NCBI GenBank assembly: GCA_014607495.2
Contig: CP053156.1
Span: 2,046,001-2,110,000 of the forward strand
Source: Carposina sasakii
Lineage: Eukaryota > Arthropoda > Insecta > Lepidoptera > Carposinidae
Reading direction: 5' to 3'
DNA length: 64,000 nucleotides
Shown: positions 22,554 through 34,332 of the stretch, piece after piece
How positions within the stretch are numbered: the stretch's first letter is position 1
Layout of the letters: the number at the start of each line of letters is the position of its first letter
The notes under the pieces: generated by a model
The model's input: the letters and a program-made list of their open reading frames with translations, nothing else
Database searches by the model: none
Told to the model about the DNA's origin: nothing
Program-made: the position numbers and the translations under genes

Positions 22554-22565
22554 CACGTCAAACTT
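20951..22565 (+). mobile_element. long foldback repeat, copy A (CCCCCGAC family)
   Basis: Two inverted arms of about 270 bases (20951-21224 and 21453-21722) enclose a 228-base loop. After the right arm, single-copy sequence runs to 22565 and includes an imperfect tandem duplication of about 145-160 bases (21980-22260). It ends in ACAGACAGACACATACACAT and an (AG)n run (about 22530-22552). The whole is present inverted at 53442-55852. No protein coding is evident, so it is non-autonomous or a fragment. Confidence 0.75.
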
Positions 22566-23597
22566 ATAAAAATTACAGTTTGTAACAGTTTAGAGCAAAA
22601 GTATCCTAAGTTATAGGTGCCAGGTTATGAAAAATTCGTATCGATTCATTATTGGAGAGATTTGATACCTTACCATAAGGATTTGATATTAATTTTTCCT
22701 AAACTTTGGGCAGAAACTTGAAAACCGAGATTCTGTAGATGTCACAACTACTATCTGATATCTTATCCAATGTAAGATTCTTTTGTTAATATGTTACTTA
22801 GTTTTGACTGTGTCGCTGGGAGTTTTCTTGCTATTTCTTCTTCCAAGCAGTGACACTTCACTGAGATAGTGTAACAGTAATAGTAGAATCATGCGGTGTG
22901 TCAGACCTAATGTTGGTTTTGCCATAAAGGAGAACTGTGTAGCAGCTCTTCTGGATTTCGTCTTTAGGCGACCTTAACTCTTATTCTCCACGTTGGTGGC
23001 TATTAAGCCCCGAATCACTAACTTATGCCTGACAGACCGTAACAAATCGCACCTTGGGGTGGTGACCGTTGCCAAAGCAAAAGCTTTGCGATTTATTTAT
23101 TTTTGGATTGTTTAAATTCACCTCCTTTTTTGTTTGGTAGCGGTTTTATTTTTGGGGTGCGAACATAGAAAGTAACATATAATTAGACAATCGACAAACA
23201 AGTGTTAATGCTTTCATGTCGAATAAATGATTTTGAATTTTGAATTTTGAATGTCATCTCAAATATTTATAATAATATGTTCACACATTCTACAGAAACA
23301 TTTAATATGTTAAGTTTTTTACCTGGCCTTTATTTAGTATGTGATTATTTTTTTTCATTTTCATAGTATTCTGTAATTGCCGGTATATTTTCTTATTGAG
23401 AAATTAAATAGTTTTTATTAGTATGTAAACATAGTCTGTTGGTATCTTGTTAGTTTTTAGTTTTCTATTTGCCTCCATCTTAATACTTTTGAGTGCGTTT
23501 TCGGGCACAAAAGTTTTGGTCATAATAATTCCTACATACTGTTTGTATATTGTACGAAACATTAGACGATAGCAACACATATATTATGCAAAAATAG
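22566..23597. other. intron 2 sequence, nothing recognised
   Basis: AT-rich with a few T runs and a possible short repeat fragment around 22900-23100. No exon-like stretch. Confidence 0.35.
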
Positions 23598-23905
23598 AAA
23601 AAATAATTAGTGAGAAGGCTATGTTGAGGTGGTTTGGGCATGTGGAGAGGATGAGTGAAAAAGTAGACAGACAAAGAAAGTGTACAACGGGAAGAGTGAA
23701 TGAAAGGGTTGGAAGGGGAAACCTCGTCCGACTTTCACCGATCAAATCGGTGAAATTCTAGAGTCAGGTCAAGAATAAATTGACGAGCGTGCATGAAGAA
23801 TATCATTAAATTACATAAAACGAAATAAGTGAGTCAGGACCGTAGCAAGTGGAGTTCCATGATCTTTGCTTACCCGTCCGGGAAGGCGTGATTTTAAGTA
23901 TGTAT
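23598..23905 (+). pseudogene. LINE 3' end: RT C-terminal remnant (LRWFGHVERM family)
   Basis: The frame from 23598 reads EKIISEKAMLRWFGHVERMS and runs to a stop at 23760-23762. It is the C-terminal RT tail common in insect LINEs. The following DNA (GACCGTAGCAAGTGGAGTTC, CCCGTCCGGGAAGGCGTGAT, GTATGTATGTAG) is the matching 3' end with its simple tail. Minus-strand relatives lie at 56420 and 63565. Confidence 0.75.
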
Positions 23906-25056
23906 GTAGCAAAAAAATAATTGTTAATAATGTTTCCTTAGACTGAATTTCGGTCACTACGACCAATGGAGAGTAGTCATCTGCGCATATTATAGTGCAT
24001 AAGTGTGTGCGAAAACAGGTGTACTCTCTAATCCTTCAGTCTCATATTTGTCATTAATAATAATTACACAATTATCGCTATTACATTGCTACCAATTTAC
24101 TATACGCCTAATGGCTAAATTAATAAGTATTTTTTAAATACATATTGCGGATAATATTTTATTCCTTTGAAAAATATCCTCCTTTTCAATAAGAACAGTA
24201 AAATGTCCGTTCTGTACCTAACAACCTACTTTCACAGTTGTATTTTAATATGAAAAAAGCTTTTTTAACTTAGAAGTTCACTATTTTTAAATTTGTTTGT
24301 AACCACTGTATAATTATATCTAAATAGTAATTTAATTCTTTGATGAAATATCCATAAACGAAATTATATTAGTTAGAGTAATATCCATAGTAAATTCAAC
24401 TTCACAATAGGATTAAAAGCATAATTCAGAATAATTAAATACGAATTAATATACATAATAATACTAAGATTAAATTTTACCTTTGTTACATTTCGAATGT
24501 GAACATGAAGTAATCCTGTGCAAGAAATTTCCAGTAAAATAATATATGTATTATTACTATTATTACTTTAATAATTTATAATAATTAATTTCCAAAATGA
24601 CGTAGCCAGAACTGCAGGACTATGAAAGATATCCTATAGTCACGCTAAGGTATAGCGAGGCCAAATGTATACAGTATAATTTATTATAGTATATTCAGCG
24701 ACAAGTCGCTGCTTAGGAAATAATTCATAAATTAATAGTAGGCGAAATATGTAAAAAAACATAAAATATTCTTTACTGTCGCGATTATCTGTCGATATTA
24801 CATTTTTCTCTGGGGAAACTATGTGATATTAAAAAAACATTGCAATGTATTCTCTATATGGCAATTCCAGCACATTAGGGGAGGCTTTTGTTCTGCAGTT
24901 GACGTGAATAGGCATGATAAATAACATGTTTTATATTTTGCATTTGGGTCACATGGTAGTGTAATTTATAGGTTATTTTAGAAAACGTAATTTGTTAAAT
25001 GCGGTAGTAGGTATAATGTTTGTCTGGGTGGCTAAGGCATATTGCTTTGTCCTCAG
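23906..25056. other. end of intron 2, nothing recognised
   Basis: AT-rich; leads into the TTTGTCCTCAG acceptor of exon 3 at 25046-25056. Confidence 0.4.
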
Positions 25057-25245
25057 TACCCATCAGATACAGACAGCGAGTCAGTATGGGAGACGACCGA
25101 GGTGACGCTGGAGCGGGGAGCCAGCGGTCTTGGCCTCAGCATAGCAGGGGGCGAGGCAGGCGGAGACGTCAGCGTGACCAGGCTGGCTCCTGGCGGTGCG
25201 GCAAAGGCTGATGGAAGACTGCAGATAGGAGACATATTATTACAG
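25057..25245 (+). CDS. dlg-like: exon 3 of the Dlg-like gene: first two-thirds of PDZ1
   Basis: 63 codons, phase 0 at both ends, with a good acceptor (TGTCCTCAG) and donor (CAG|GTATGT). It opens with an acidic YPSDTDSESVWETTE and then VTLERGASGLGLSIAGG, matching the beta-A/beta-B start of Dlg PDZ1 (family pattern LERGNSGLGFSIAGG). The carboxylate-binding loop is GLGL in place of GLGF. The beta-B/beta-C loop is shorter than in standard Dlg. It ends GGAAKADGRLQIGDILLQ, and the domain continues in exon 4. PDZ domains of this family bind C-terminal tails of membrane proteins at junctions and synapses. Confidence 0.88.
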
Positions 25246-27219
25246 GTATGTTTACAATAACTATCATATGGAATATTGGAAAGCTTATCGAGAAATTAAT
25301 CGGTCTAGTATTTTGAGTAATCGAGACTCACTGCGTAGAGTGCGTTTTATAAAATATATACTTCCTTGCTTATTTGCTATTTAACTTTTCAAAAATTTCT
25401 TTATTTAAATAATTCAGAGTTTGTTTTCATGGTATCAAACAAAAGTAAGAAAGTACGGAAAGAGAAGAAAATCACACTTCTCTCGTCAGTCAAACGGTTT
25501 TTGTTTTGTATGATGTCTAGCACGTTTGGATACGCAAATGACGTTCGGATATACACAAATAAACTAAGATTATTTAGTGTCTGATAATTATTAAGCTATA
25601 TTCATCAAGATAATTATCACTTCGAACCCTGCGATGAATAATTTTCTCTCTATAATTTTGCGTCCTAATTCTGACGTGCTCCTATAGGAAAAGGTTTACA
25701 ATCACTTCCAAAATTTCTATCTGCTATGAAATAAATCAGACTCCGTAAACCTAAAATAAAGAAAGCATCGTATAAAATAAAATATCGTTGCGGTATTTGC
25801 GAGCTTGCATTTTAAACATCAGAAACAGCGTATGTTATTGCAGTTCTATGTAATATATTAGGACATGCATGGAGATACGAGACTACATTAAAATGGTTGA
25901 AGCGGGCTCTGGGCTTCGGATAGTCACGAAGGCAGAAAGTTCCTGTTAGGAGGTTGTATGTAATTCTATTTTAGACAAAAATTGTATCTATATTGTAAAA
26001 TTGCTTAGTGTGGGCTCTCACACAATAACGGTAATTTCGTTTGTTATCAATTCTTCTTTATGTTTTATTTTTATTTTTTATGTGTGTTACCTCAGAACTA
26101 CGTCATTTATGAACCGATTTTTTTTTGTAGTTGGTTATGGTATGCTTTCATGTTGGTCCCATATTCACCACATCAGGATCTGACGATGGGATCTTGGAGA
26201 AATCGAGGACAATCCTCAAATATTGTAGGCACAGGTAGTCTGTTTTTATACTTTTACTGAGCGTTTTGATCACCTACATATAAAACTACACAAAATATAA
26301 AGGAAACGAGGGTCTGATGATGGATGCCGAAAAACAGATAGTGGAACTTTTTAGTAACCTGTAGACTTGAAATCTTGGTTCCACAAAACCAATTCACACT
26401 AGCATTTATACAATTTAATAATTAAAAATAAGGCTCTGATGATAGAGCCAGATGGGATGGGATAGTAAAACTTTTTACGGTCTACTAGTAGGTAAGGTCT
26501 ACTAAAAAAAAACTTATGACACCATTTTTTACACCCACGCCATCACCTTACTTCTAATTCTGTCTTATAGTTACCGAAGTGCTCTGATTTCTACTGCATT
26601 CATTTTTATCCGACTGCTTTAGAAAGAGGTTATGTTTTAGAGTATTCTTTGGCACGCTCTATAATCCTAAACACTAAAACGGATAGGTTAGGTAATGAAC
26701 TGCCGTTTAATAAAAGTTTCCCGTCCCTCTATGCTACGTAGGCTGTATGATTTCCCTTATCATCGTGCAGTTCTGGCTACTCCATTTCAGGAACGTAACC
26801 TATACCCAAAAAGTGAAAAATATAGTTTTATGTTTATGTCATGTACCTAACCTGAGCTTAAGTTGTGCAAATTCCACTATCCTTCCCGTTACGTGGGAAT
26901 TGCGAATCTGAAAGTAGAACTGGCTATAAACATTTGGTAAAAATTTGGTAAAAAGTATCTGGGCATGCTTCAATCTAGCAGCCCCTAAGCTAAGTCTAGT
27001 TTTCCGTATAACGGTCGCTTATTTGAAGCCAGCGAATATTGGCTAGCTAGAATTCATGATTGATGCTAGTGCGGCTGTTTCATACCGCCTGTATTAATAT
27101 TCTGTCAGTAAAGGAAAGGCGACCTTTTGATACCGGCTGCTTTTGTGAACGTACAACCTGTAAGTGTAATTGCAGCTGCATTCGAGGTGTATTTCATACT
27201 AAATGCATTTATATTTAAA
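25246..27219. other. start of intron 3, with repeat fragments
   Basis: The stretch 26085-26500 is shared, mostly inverted, with 48920-49330 (GGGTCTGATGATGG, GATAGTGGAACTTTTTA). The rest is AT-rich and unassigned. Confidence 0.45.
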
Positions 27220-27255
27220 CTAGCGGCTGCCCACGACTTCGTCCGCATGAGGGAG
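27220..27255 (-). mobile_element. short Helitron end, reverse orientation
   Basis: CTAGCGGCTGCCCACGACTT followed by CGTCCGCATG is the reverse complement of a Helitron 3' terminus like that at 28085-28112. It stands just upstream of the larger Helitron at 27292. Confidence 0.6.
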
Positions 27256-27291
27256 CATTGCACCCGTACGAAGCTGGGGCGGGTTGCCATA

Positions 27292-28112
27292 TCTACACTA
27301 ATATATATTTTATATTAATATTATAAAGCTGAAGAGTTTGTTTGTTTGTTTGTTTGATTGAACGCGCTAATCTCCGGAACTACTGGGTCGAATTAAAAAA
27401 TTCTTTTTGTGTTGGATAGTCCATTTATCGAGGAAGGCTTTAGGCTATATATCATCACAGTGCGACCAATAGGGACGAAGAATAAGAGGAAAATGTGGAA
27501 AAAACGGGGAAAATTATTCAACTTTGGAGACTTCCGTTGCGTGCGCTGCGTAAACGGTTCAAGTTATCCAAAAAATATGTATGAAAGAATAAAATGACGT
27601 AGAAATGATATGAAAGAAAAAAATTGAAGGTCTAGACTGCCTGATGCAGAACCCTTAGCAGCCCAGCTAAACTTTGAGAGATATGAAAATACCGTCTTAG
27701 GAAAAGTTGCTCAGCATGATAAGCACTTTCTAATAACGTAATAAAATTGAAGGTCTAGATAACCTGATGCAGAACCCTTAACAGCCCAGCTAAATTTTGA
27801 GAGATATGAAAATACCGTCTTAGGAAAAGTTATTCAACATTTTAAAAGAATTCAATTCCCTGTTAAGTTATCTTTTGCTGTAACAATTAATAAATCACAG
27901 GGGCAAACGTTTAAACACGTTGGAATTGACTTACGTCAAGACTGCTTTTCACACGGCCAATTATATGTCGCGTTGTCAAGATCGGGTTGCGGAGAAAATC
28001 AGTATGTTCTTCTGCCACAAGAAAATAAAACAAAAAATATAATTTACGCAGAAGTACTTTAAAATATTTTATTCTGTTTGTTGACGCGGACGAAGTCGCG
28101 GGCAACAGCTAG
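27292..28112 (+). mobile_element. Helitron deletion derivative, A/T target
   Basis: It starts TCTACACTAATATATATT after an A and ends GCGGGCAACAGCTAG before a T. This is the 5'-TC ... CTAG-3' structure of a Helitron inserted between A and T, with a GC-rich subterminal hairpin (GCGGACGAAGTCGCGGGC). Inside is the end of the helicase gene and an internal tandem duplication of about 123 bases (27622 and 27745 starts). Most of the Rep/helicase gene is missing, so it is non-autonomous. Confidence 0.8.
27844..28062 (+). pseudogene. C-terminal remnant of Helitron Pif1-like helicase
   Basis: 72 codons plus stop. They include [13 protein letters not shown] and [10 protein letters not shown], the late helicase motifs of Pif1/RecD-type Helitron proteins (the Q-G-Q-T and V-A-L-S-R cores). 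Upstream, fragments such as [16 protein letters not shown] are present in both copies of the internal duplication but are broken by stops. The intact protein would unwind DNA during rolling-circle transposition; this piece lacks the ATP-binding motifs. Confidence 0.8.
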
Positions 28113-28811
28113 TAATCTATAATCTTCCTCGATAAATGGGTTATCTAACTCTGAAAGATTTTTTTTTATCGGACTAGTCATTCCTGAGATTAGCGTGATA
28201 GCGTGATAGATTAGCCAGTCTTACAGCTTAACTACATACGTACTCGTACACAACAATCGTGCGGACAGGTGGTTGTCTTAACAGTTGCGGTTGACAGCTC
28301 ATTATGAACTAAAGGTGCTTTTTACCCGACTGCGCGACGCAATGGTGTGGTATTGTGTTTAACAGTCTAGTATGTTTGTATGTTCCTTTGAAGCACTACA
28401 CAGACCAAACGCCCCGGCCGATTTTTATGATCGAATCCTGTTAGTCTGGCGAGTGTCACTAAAGACATGCATGACGTTAGTGAAAATCCAATATGGCGAC
28501 TACTGGACACCATTTTGTGAAAATGAAAAAAATTAAAGTCGACAAACTATATCGAGTGGGGTATCGTTTAATAGGTATTTAAAAATTATTTTTAGGTTTC
28601 TCTAAACATTTTTCGATTCGACTAACCGTTTAGGATCTATATCGATTGAAAGTTACGTAACAACCATTCTCCACATATAAGTTTTTAGATAGCAGCAAGA
28701 CGAAAACTTCTTGCTACCGAGCATGTTGAGTATGTTTTTTGAAGCGTACCTATTAGCAGCTAGGTACTCATAACAAAAAAGTATAAAATAAAAAAACATA
28801 ATTAAAAAAAT

Positions 28812-28946
28812 CCAAAAAACCGACTGCTTAAAAAAGAATATTATAGAATCCTGGACCACCGGACATCTAAGTGCTTGTTTATTTTTCTTTTCAGTTTTTT
28901 TTATTATGTACACTATTTGGTTCTTTTTTAAGCAGTCGGGTTTTTG
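28812..28946. repeat. short inverted repeat around AACCGACTGCTTAAAAAA
   Basis: Arms of about 25 bases (near 28812-28838 and 28921-28946) are reverse complements and enclose about 80 bases. This could be a very small foldback element. Both arms contain the CGACTGCTTAAAAAA motif. Confidence 0.5.
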
Positions 28947-29128
28947 TTGAAAAAGACAATTTATAAAGCTCCGGTTCTTAGTATAGCGGCACTGTGATAT
29001 AACGCATATGCAGGAGCTTTCTCGTGTCGTTCAGGAACCGTCAAGACAGCTGTCGCTTTGGCTACATGACGTCACCGCTATCGTTCTCGAAACTGGTGGT
29101 TCGTCTTCGTCAATAATGTAACGTTATA

Positions 29129-29345
29129 CAGAGTGTAACAGAAGGGGTATGTTAAGCGAAATGCTATAAAATAGCCGAATATAAGGAATCTATCCACAAA
29201 ATTTGAGACTCGAAATCACATGTTATTATTATAATTTTTTTATAAACATGCCTGATTGCTTAGGAATTCTCTATATTATCTGGAAAAATAAATATGTGAA
29301 ATTCGAGTTTCAAATTTTGTGGATAGTTCCTATATAGTAGGTTAT
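29129..29345 (+). mobile_element. foldback MITE, truncated at its right end
   Basis: It begins CAGAGTGTAACAGAAGG and has the family's internal GAGACTCGAAATCACATG and its inverse (ATGTGAAATTCGAGTTTC). The right terminal CACCCTG is missing. Related copies lie at 18196, 34900, 44374 and 45500. Confidence 0.7.
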
Positions 29346-29617
29346 TCTCTTATTCATATCTTAGTTCATATCTACTCTTACTGGCTTGCCATTAAATATA
29401 TTAGAGTACTATGGCGATGAAGTCTAAACTTACTATAGCTATGCGGTTATATAATCATTTTAATAAAATGACGATCGATAAATTAAGTTAATTAGATTAC
29501 GTTGCGTTATTGTCATCACACAGGTTGGTAGGTTGATTACGTATTTTGCAAAAGCAAAGCGGTAGCAATGCGATAGCGAAAATGGTAAAATACACCCCAT
29601 TAGGGGTGGAAACTATA

Positions 29618-30082
29618 CAGGATGTTTGTGACAGCTAGGCAAATATTGATATGACCAGACTATGATTCTGAAATAAAAATCAGTGGAAATTTTCGCAGGA
29701 AAATTCCAAAATTTTCCAAATTTTTCATTTTGTGGGAAAAAAAAAATTATGTGGTTCGTTTAAGTAGGCCTTAAATAATAACTTATTAAAACAAAATTTT
29801 AACCTATGAATGATTTTCAAAAAAAAAAGTTGTTCTCAAAAAAGTTAAGCTTATTGATCAACTTCAAAAGAGAGTCACCAGTGATCCAAAAAACAGCTAG
29901 GTATGTATCACACAATAATCAATAAAGCCACGATAGCCCGATACAATTGACGCGAAAAGCAAACATTGCGAATAATCAAATCAAAAATTAATTTCCTGCG
30001 AGTAATAACACTGTCGTATAACTCAAAATAATGGTACTTGTTCAGTATCTCAGTATTTGCCTGGCTGTCACAACACACCCTG
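29618..30082 (+). mobile_element. MITE, CAGGATGTTTGTGACAGC family, TA target
   Basis: It starts CAGGATGTTTGTGACAGC after TA and ends GGCTGTCACAACACACCCTG before TA. The ends are inverted repeats of about 25 bases (GTGACAGC.AGGCAAATA). The interior has no gene. A right-end relative is at 57340-57409. Confidence 0.75.
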
Positions 30083-30332
30083 TATATTTAACAATACAGT
30101 AGCTATACTTACTTACGACAGTAAAGTTGTAACAGTTATAAAATATACCTACTAAAACAATAAAACCATTTTTATTGGTTTTGATAAAAATATTTTATAC
30201 CCTTGAACTTTCGCTATAAAGCTTACGGTTCGAGAAGCCCTGGAGCGATATATAACGTCAAAGTTTCTTTATCATATAACGGTTAATTAAGTGAAATTCC
30301 TTATAAAATTATTAATAAAGAAATGGAAAAAA

Positions 30333-30404
30333 TTCCTCACCCGAGTGGGAATCGCTCCCACGACCTCTGCATACCGTGCTAGCGCTCTAACCACTGAGCT
30401 ACTA
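30333..30404 (-). mobile_element. tRNA-like sequence, probably a SINE head or tRNA relic
   Basis: On the minus strand TAGCTCAGTGGTTAGAGC forms a D-arm. GTGGGAGCGATTCCCAC forms a proper T-arm with five base pairs and a seven-base loop (30345-30361). The anticodon arm does not form a convincing stem and the ends do not pair as an acceptor stem. Flanking ACTAAAATTCC is repeated on the right side. I therefore do not call it a functional tRNA. Confidence 0.55.
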
Positions 30405-30494
30405 AAATTCCTTACTAAAATTCCCTTCTCTAAAAGAACGTAGGTACCTAAAAATTATTTTTATACTTGTGACCGAAGGCGATGCGGACTAGAT

Positions 30495-31027
30495 TGTAGG
30501 TGACCTGATACATATTTATATATATCTATATGTGTATTTATAATTATTAATACTAAACAGATACACTATATTTCATATATATGTACACCTACAAGAAGAC
30601 AAGCATTACACACATCATAGTCATACATTCGCAACACTATATTTAACGCACAAGCAACGCCGCGCGATATCCGTAGTTCAGCAAAACTGCTGACGGCGCC
30701 GAACGTGATCGCGCCACACCCCGCTGCTCATGCGCTGGTACCTCCAGTCGTCCGAGGACTGTGAGACAGAGTCCACGCCACCCTGTACCGCGACGACCCA
30801 CATACGCGAGTGCCGCTACGCCACTGGTGGCCTATATATATATATATATATGTGTTGTGTATGTACTTTCGTGTCTGTGAACTTTCTTCTGTCTTTCTGT
30901 ACTTTCACTATTCTCTCCTTCTATTCTAACTTTATGTGTTGTGGCAATACATCTATATACTGCCGAAGCTGAAGTTTCCTTCACGCCGCCACAACCTACC
31001 TGGTGACCAAACACCATCACCACTAAA
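30495..31027 (+). repeat. left (5') LTR of the gypsy element
   Basis: Contains a TA dinucleotide run (30834-30851) shared with the right LTR. The 80-codon frame in it recurs identically in the other LTR and is not a gene. Confidence 0.88.
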
Positions 31028-31028
31028 C

Positions 31029-31110
31029 TGGTGACCCCGCAAAGGACACGGTCATTACTACACAGTGAAAGTGCTTCAACCATCACCAATAAACTGGTGA
31101 CCCCGCAAAG
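31029..31110 (+). other. primer-binding site, present twice
   Basis: AACTGGTGACCCCGCAAAG occurs right after the LTR (about 31026) and again at about 31093, just before the ATG at 31114. The surrounding CCATCACCA(C/A)TAAA is also duplicated. TGG at its start complements a tRNA CCA end. Only the LTR-adjacent copy is in the standard place. Confidence 0.75.
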
Positions 31111-31113
31111 AGC

Positions 31114-33627
31114 ATGTCAAGTGAAAGTGACTTGCCGGCATCCAACATCACCACGCGCACAAATTCGCACATCAAAATGGCGGAATGCAAACCTGCCGTT
31201 CCTACACATGCCCGGACGACTCACCAACATCTCGACGGTCAACCCATCACCGTCGCACCGGCACCATCATCGCCATTATCACAGGTCGAAGTGCTGACGC
31301 GTCAAATTGCGGCCCTCACTAAGATAGTGAGTGACCTTACTGCGCGCGCACAGCGACCTAGACCGATGACAAATCTACGACGAGATCATCGTAGCCGACC
31401 ATCATCACCGCGCAAGGCGCGGCAGCTACCATCAGCCGCCCCCGCCCACGCCGATTCTTCCGAGGCGCAGGACTTCGCGGAACAGGTGCAGCCGTCACCG
31501 CGCTCACTCGCCGGACACACGGCGATGACGTCACAGAACGTCCGCAGCTCCACCACCGGTCGCCTCTTCATCAGGGATCGTGCATCACAAACTGAATACC
31601 TGATAGACACCGGAAGTGACGTGTGTGTGTTCCCAGTGTCCGCGATCCGCGAGTGCCGTACAAAAACGTCATATCAGCTCGGTGCTGCCAATGGTTCGGC
31701 TATCGATACTTACGGGTATGTAAATTTAAATTTAAACTTGGGCCTACGCCGTAACTTCCCATGGCGTTTCGTGGTTGCTGACGTCACGAAAGCCATAATC
31801 GGCGTAGATTTTCTTTCACATTATGGGCTTATCGTCGACGTCAGCAAACACAAACTCTCCGATAGCCTAACCAAGGTCAGTACCGTAGCTTCTTTAGCTA
31901 GTAAGAATAGTTTATCTCTGTCCAGCATTATAGTCCCGACTGGAGGTAACAGTGTGTATCACGCGATTCTGTCAGAATATCCGGAAATAACACGCCCTGC
32001 TGGTACTCCGGGTATCGTCAAGCACAATACTACACACCATATTATTACCTCACCAGGCCCTCCAGTATCATGCTCGCCCCGACGTCTCGCCCCCGACAAA
32101 TTGAAAATTGCGAAACAGGAAATCGAATGCATGTTATCGAACGGTACAGCGCGTCCGTCCGATAGTCCATGGGCATCCCCACTCCACCTCGCGTCCAAAA
32201 AGGACAATGGTTGGCGTCCTTGCGGCGACTACCGCCTACTCAACGCCAGGACTATCCCAGATAAATACCCGATCCGTCATATACATGACTTTTCGCACAG
32301 TCTGTCCGGTTGTAAGTACTTTTCGGTCATTGACCTTGTTAAGGCTTACAACCAGATACCGGTCGCTAAGGAGGACATACCGAAGACCGCAATCACCACC
32401 CCTTTCGGTTTGTACGAATTCCCCTTTATGACGTTCGGGCTTAGGAATGCTGGTCAAACTTTCCAGAGGTTTGTCGACGAAATGACGCGTGGCCTAGATT
32501 TTGTTTATCCTTACCTCGACGACTTTTTGGTCTTTAGCAAGTCGGCTCGAGAGCACGAAGACCACCTTCGACAACTTTTTAAACGTATGCAGACCTACGG
32601 CGTACTCATAAACACGAGTAAGTGCGTTTTCGGCGCTCCCGAGGTAACATTTCTAGGTTACGCCATTTCTGAAAGTGGCACCAAGCCTCTGGAAAGCAAG
32701 GTTCGAGCTATTTCGGAATTTCCCATTCCGAAAACAGTCAGGGAGCTTAGGCGATTTCTCGGCATGGTAAATTTTTACCGCCGATTTTTACCCAACGCCG
32801 CCCAGACTCAAGCTCCCCTGAACGCCTTGCTGACCGGATCGGTCAAGGCTTCCCATCCCGTCCACATAGAGGGAAATTCGCTGCAAGCCTTTAGGGATTG
32901 CTTAGAGAGCCTGAGCAACGCTGCTCTATTGGCTCACCCTGACTCGCAAGCTAAGTTAGGACTTGTCACTGATGCCTCTGATACGGCAATAGGTGCAGTC
33001 CTACAACAGCTTAAGGATGGATCTTGGCAGCCTTTAGCATTTTTCTCACGCAAGTTGAGCCCATCGCAAGCGAAGTACTCACCGTACGATCGCGAGCTCC
33101 TTGCCATCTACGAGAGCATAAGGTACTTCCGCCACATGCTAGAGGCCACTCACTTCACGGTCTATACTGACCACAAGCCGCTCTGTTACGCTTTCCACGA
33201 ACGGAAACGTAACTGTTCGCCGCGTCAGTATAGACACCTGGACTTTATCTCGCAGTTCACCACCGAGATTCGCCACATCTCGGGTAAGAGTAACGTCGTG
33301 GCCGACACACTCTCCCGCGTGAACGAACTGCAGATGCCCGTCGATCTTGAAGTGATGGCCAAAATGCAAGCTACAGATCCAGACCTTACAGCGTGTCTCC
33401 GGGGTGAGTCCTCTCTTCGCCTCATCAAGACGAAGGTTCCTGGAAGTCGTACTGCTTTGTACTGCGACGCCAGTACGCCGACTCTTAGGCCCTTCGTCCC
33501 GCAACAACTGCGTCAGCAGGTATATAACTGCCTGCATTCGCTTTGCCACCCAGGCGCAAACGCCACATCCAAGCTCGTTGCAGAACGCTTTGTGTGGCCT
33601 CTGATGCGCAAGGACTGCCGTGAATGA
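31114..33627 (+). CDS. gypsy protease-RT-RNase H-integrase N-terminus, 837 codons, short gag
   Basis: The ATG at 31114 follows the second PBS-like repeat. Only about 150 residues precede the protease, and no CCHC knuckle is seen, so the capsid part is mostly deleted. The protease motif [12 protein letters not shown] has its DTGS at 165-168. The RT includes [20 protein letters not shown] (about 367-386) and YLDD at 467-470. RNase H follows ([11 protein letters not shown] near 625; YTDHKPL). The integrase zinc-binding start is at about 790-830. The frame stops with TGA at 33625-33627, and integrase sequence resumes right after. The enzyme set would copy and insert the element's DNA. Confidence 0.9.
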   Translation: MSSESDLPASNITTRTNSHIKMAECKPAVPTHARTTHQHLDGQPITVAPAPSSPLSQVEVLTRQIAALTKIVSDLTARAQRPRPMTNLRRDHRSRPSSPRKARQLPSAAPAHADSSEAQDFAEQVQPSPRSLAGHTAMTSQNVRSSTTGRLFIRDRASQTEYLIDTGSDVCVFPVSAIRECRTKTSYQLGAANGSAIDTYGYVNLNLNLGLRRNFPWRFVVADVTKAIIGVDFLSHYGLIVDVSKHKLSDSLTKVSTVASLASKNSLSLSSIIVPTGGNSVYHAILSEYPEITRPAGTPGIVKHNTTHHIITSPGPPVSCSPRRLAPDKLKIAKQEIECMLSNGTARPSDSPWASPLHLASKKDNGWRPCGDYRLLNARTIPDKYPIRHIHDFSHSLSGCKYFSVIDLVKAYNQIPVAKEDIPKTAITTPFGLYEFPFMTFGLRNAGQTFQRFVDEMTRGLDFVYPYLDDFLVFSKSAREHEDHLRQLFKRMQTYGVLINTSKCVFGAPEVTFLGYAISESGTKPLESKVRAISEFPIPKTVRELRRFLGMVNFYRRFLPNAAQTQAPLNALLTGSVKASHPVHIEGNSLQAFRDCLESLSNAALLAHPDSQAKLGLVTDASDTAIGAVLQQLKDGSWQPLAFFSRKLSPSQAKYSPYDRELLAIYESIRYFRHMLEATHFTVYTDHKPLCYAFHERKRNCSPRQYRHLDFISQFTTEIRHISGKSNVVADTLSRVNELQMPVDLEVMAKMQATDPDLTACLRGESSLRLIKTKVPGSRTALYCDASTPTLRPFVPQQLRQQVYNCLHSLCHPGANATSKLVAERFVWPLMRKDCRE

Positions 33628-34176
33628 GCTAAGGCATGTTTGGCCTGCCAGCGCACGAAGGTAAACAGGCACGTCGCGTCACCTTTAGGTACGCATGATT
33701 TACCTTCGGCGCGTTTCAAACATGTCCATCTAGACCTGATCGGCCCTCTGCCGCCAGATGGTGAATATCGGTACTGCCTTACAGCCGTCGATCGCTTCAC
33801 GCGATGGCCGGAAGCTGTACCACTTACCGATATTACAGCCGAAACGGTAGCAAAAGCGTTCCTTTCCTGTTGGGTGTCGCGCTATGGATGTCCTTCCGAG
33901 ATCGTTACCGACCGCGGAGGACAGTTCCAATCAGCGCTGTTCCAGCAACTGTCCAAGTCCATCGGTTTCGATCACCGAAGGACAACGGCATACCACCCAC
34001 AGTGCAACGGCTTGGTTGAGCGTTTTCACCGCCAACTAAAGGCAGCCATTACCTGCCATGCTGACGCAAACTGGACCGAGACGTTACCTCTCGTTCTTCT
34101 CGGCATACGAACCTCCATCAAGAAGGACTTGAACAGTCAGTATAAATCGGTTGAAACCAGCCTATATACTGACTGA
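33628..34176 (+). pseudogene. gypsy integrase catalytic core, broken at both sides
   Basis: Downstream of the TGA, the frame contains [32 protein letters not shown] and [20 protein letters not shown]. These hold the Asp, Asp and Glu positions of the DDE integrase core. After [12 protein letters not shown] the sequence diverges and stops at 34174-34176. A proline-rich C-terminal piece in another frame (about 34180-34310, ending RRVHFPDYYRP) shows that a segment between was lost or replaced. Confidence 0.85.
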
Positions 34177-34332
34177 CAATGCCGTACCTCTACCGCCACG
34201 CGGCGGTACTGATCCTCCTGACCGACCACCACAACCAGACCATCCACCACCAGTACGGGTAACGCGATCGGGAAGGCGAGTTCACTTCCCAGATTACTAT
34301 CGCCCGTAGACTCGGTCTCTGGAAGGGAGTAC

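Noticed and set aside
30333..30404. Functional tRNA gene on the minus strand
   Set aside because: The D- and T-arms form, but the anticodon arm and acceptor stem do not pair, so I list it as a tRNA-like repeat.
30730..30972. 80-codon frame, repeated identically at 34568-34810
   Set aside because: Both lie within the gypsy LTRs, so their identity follows from LTR duplication, not selection on a protein.
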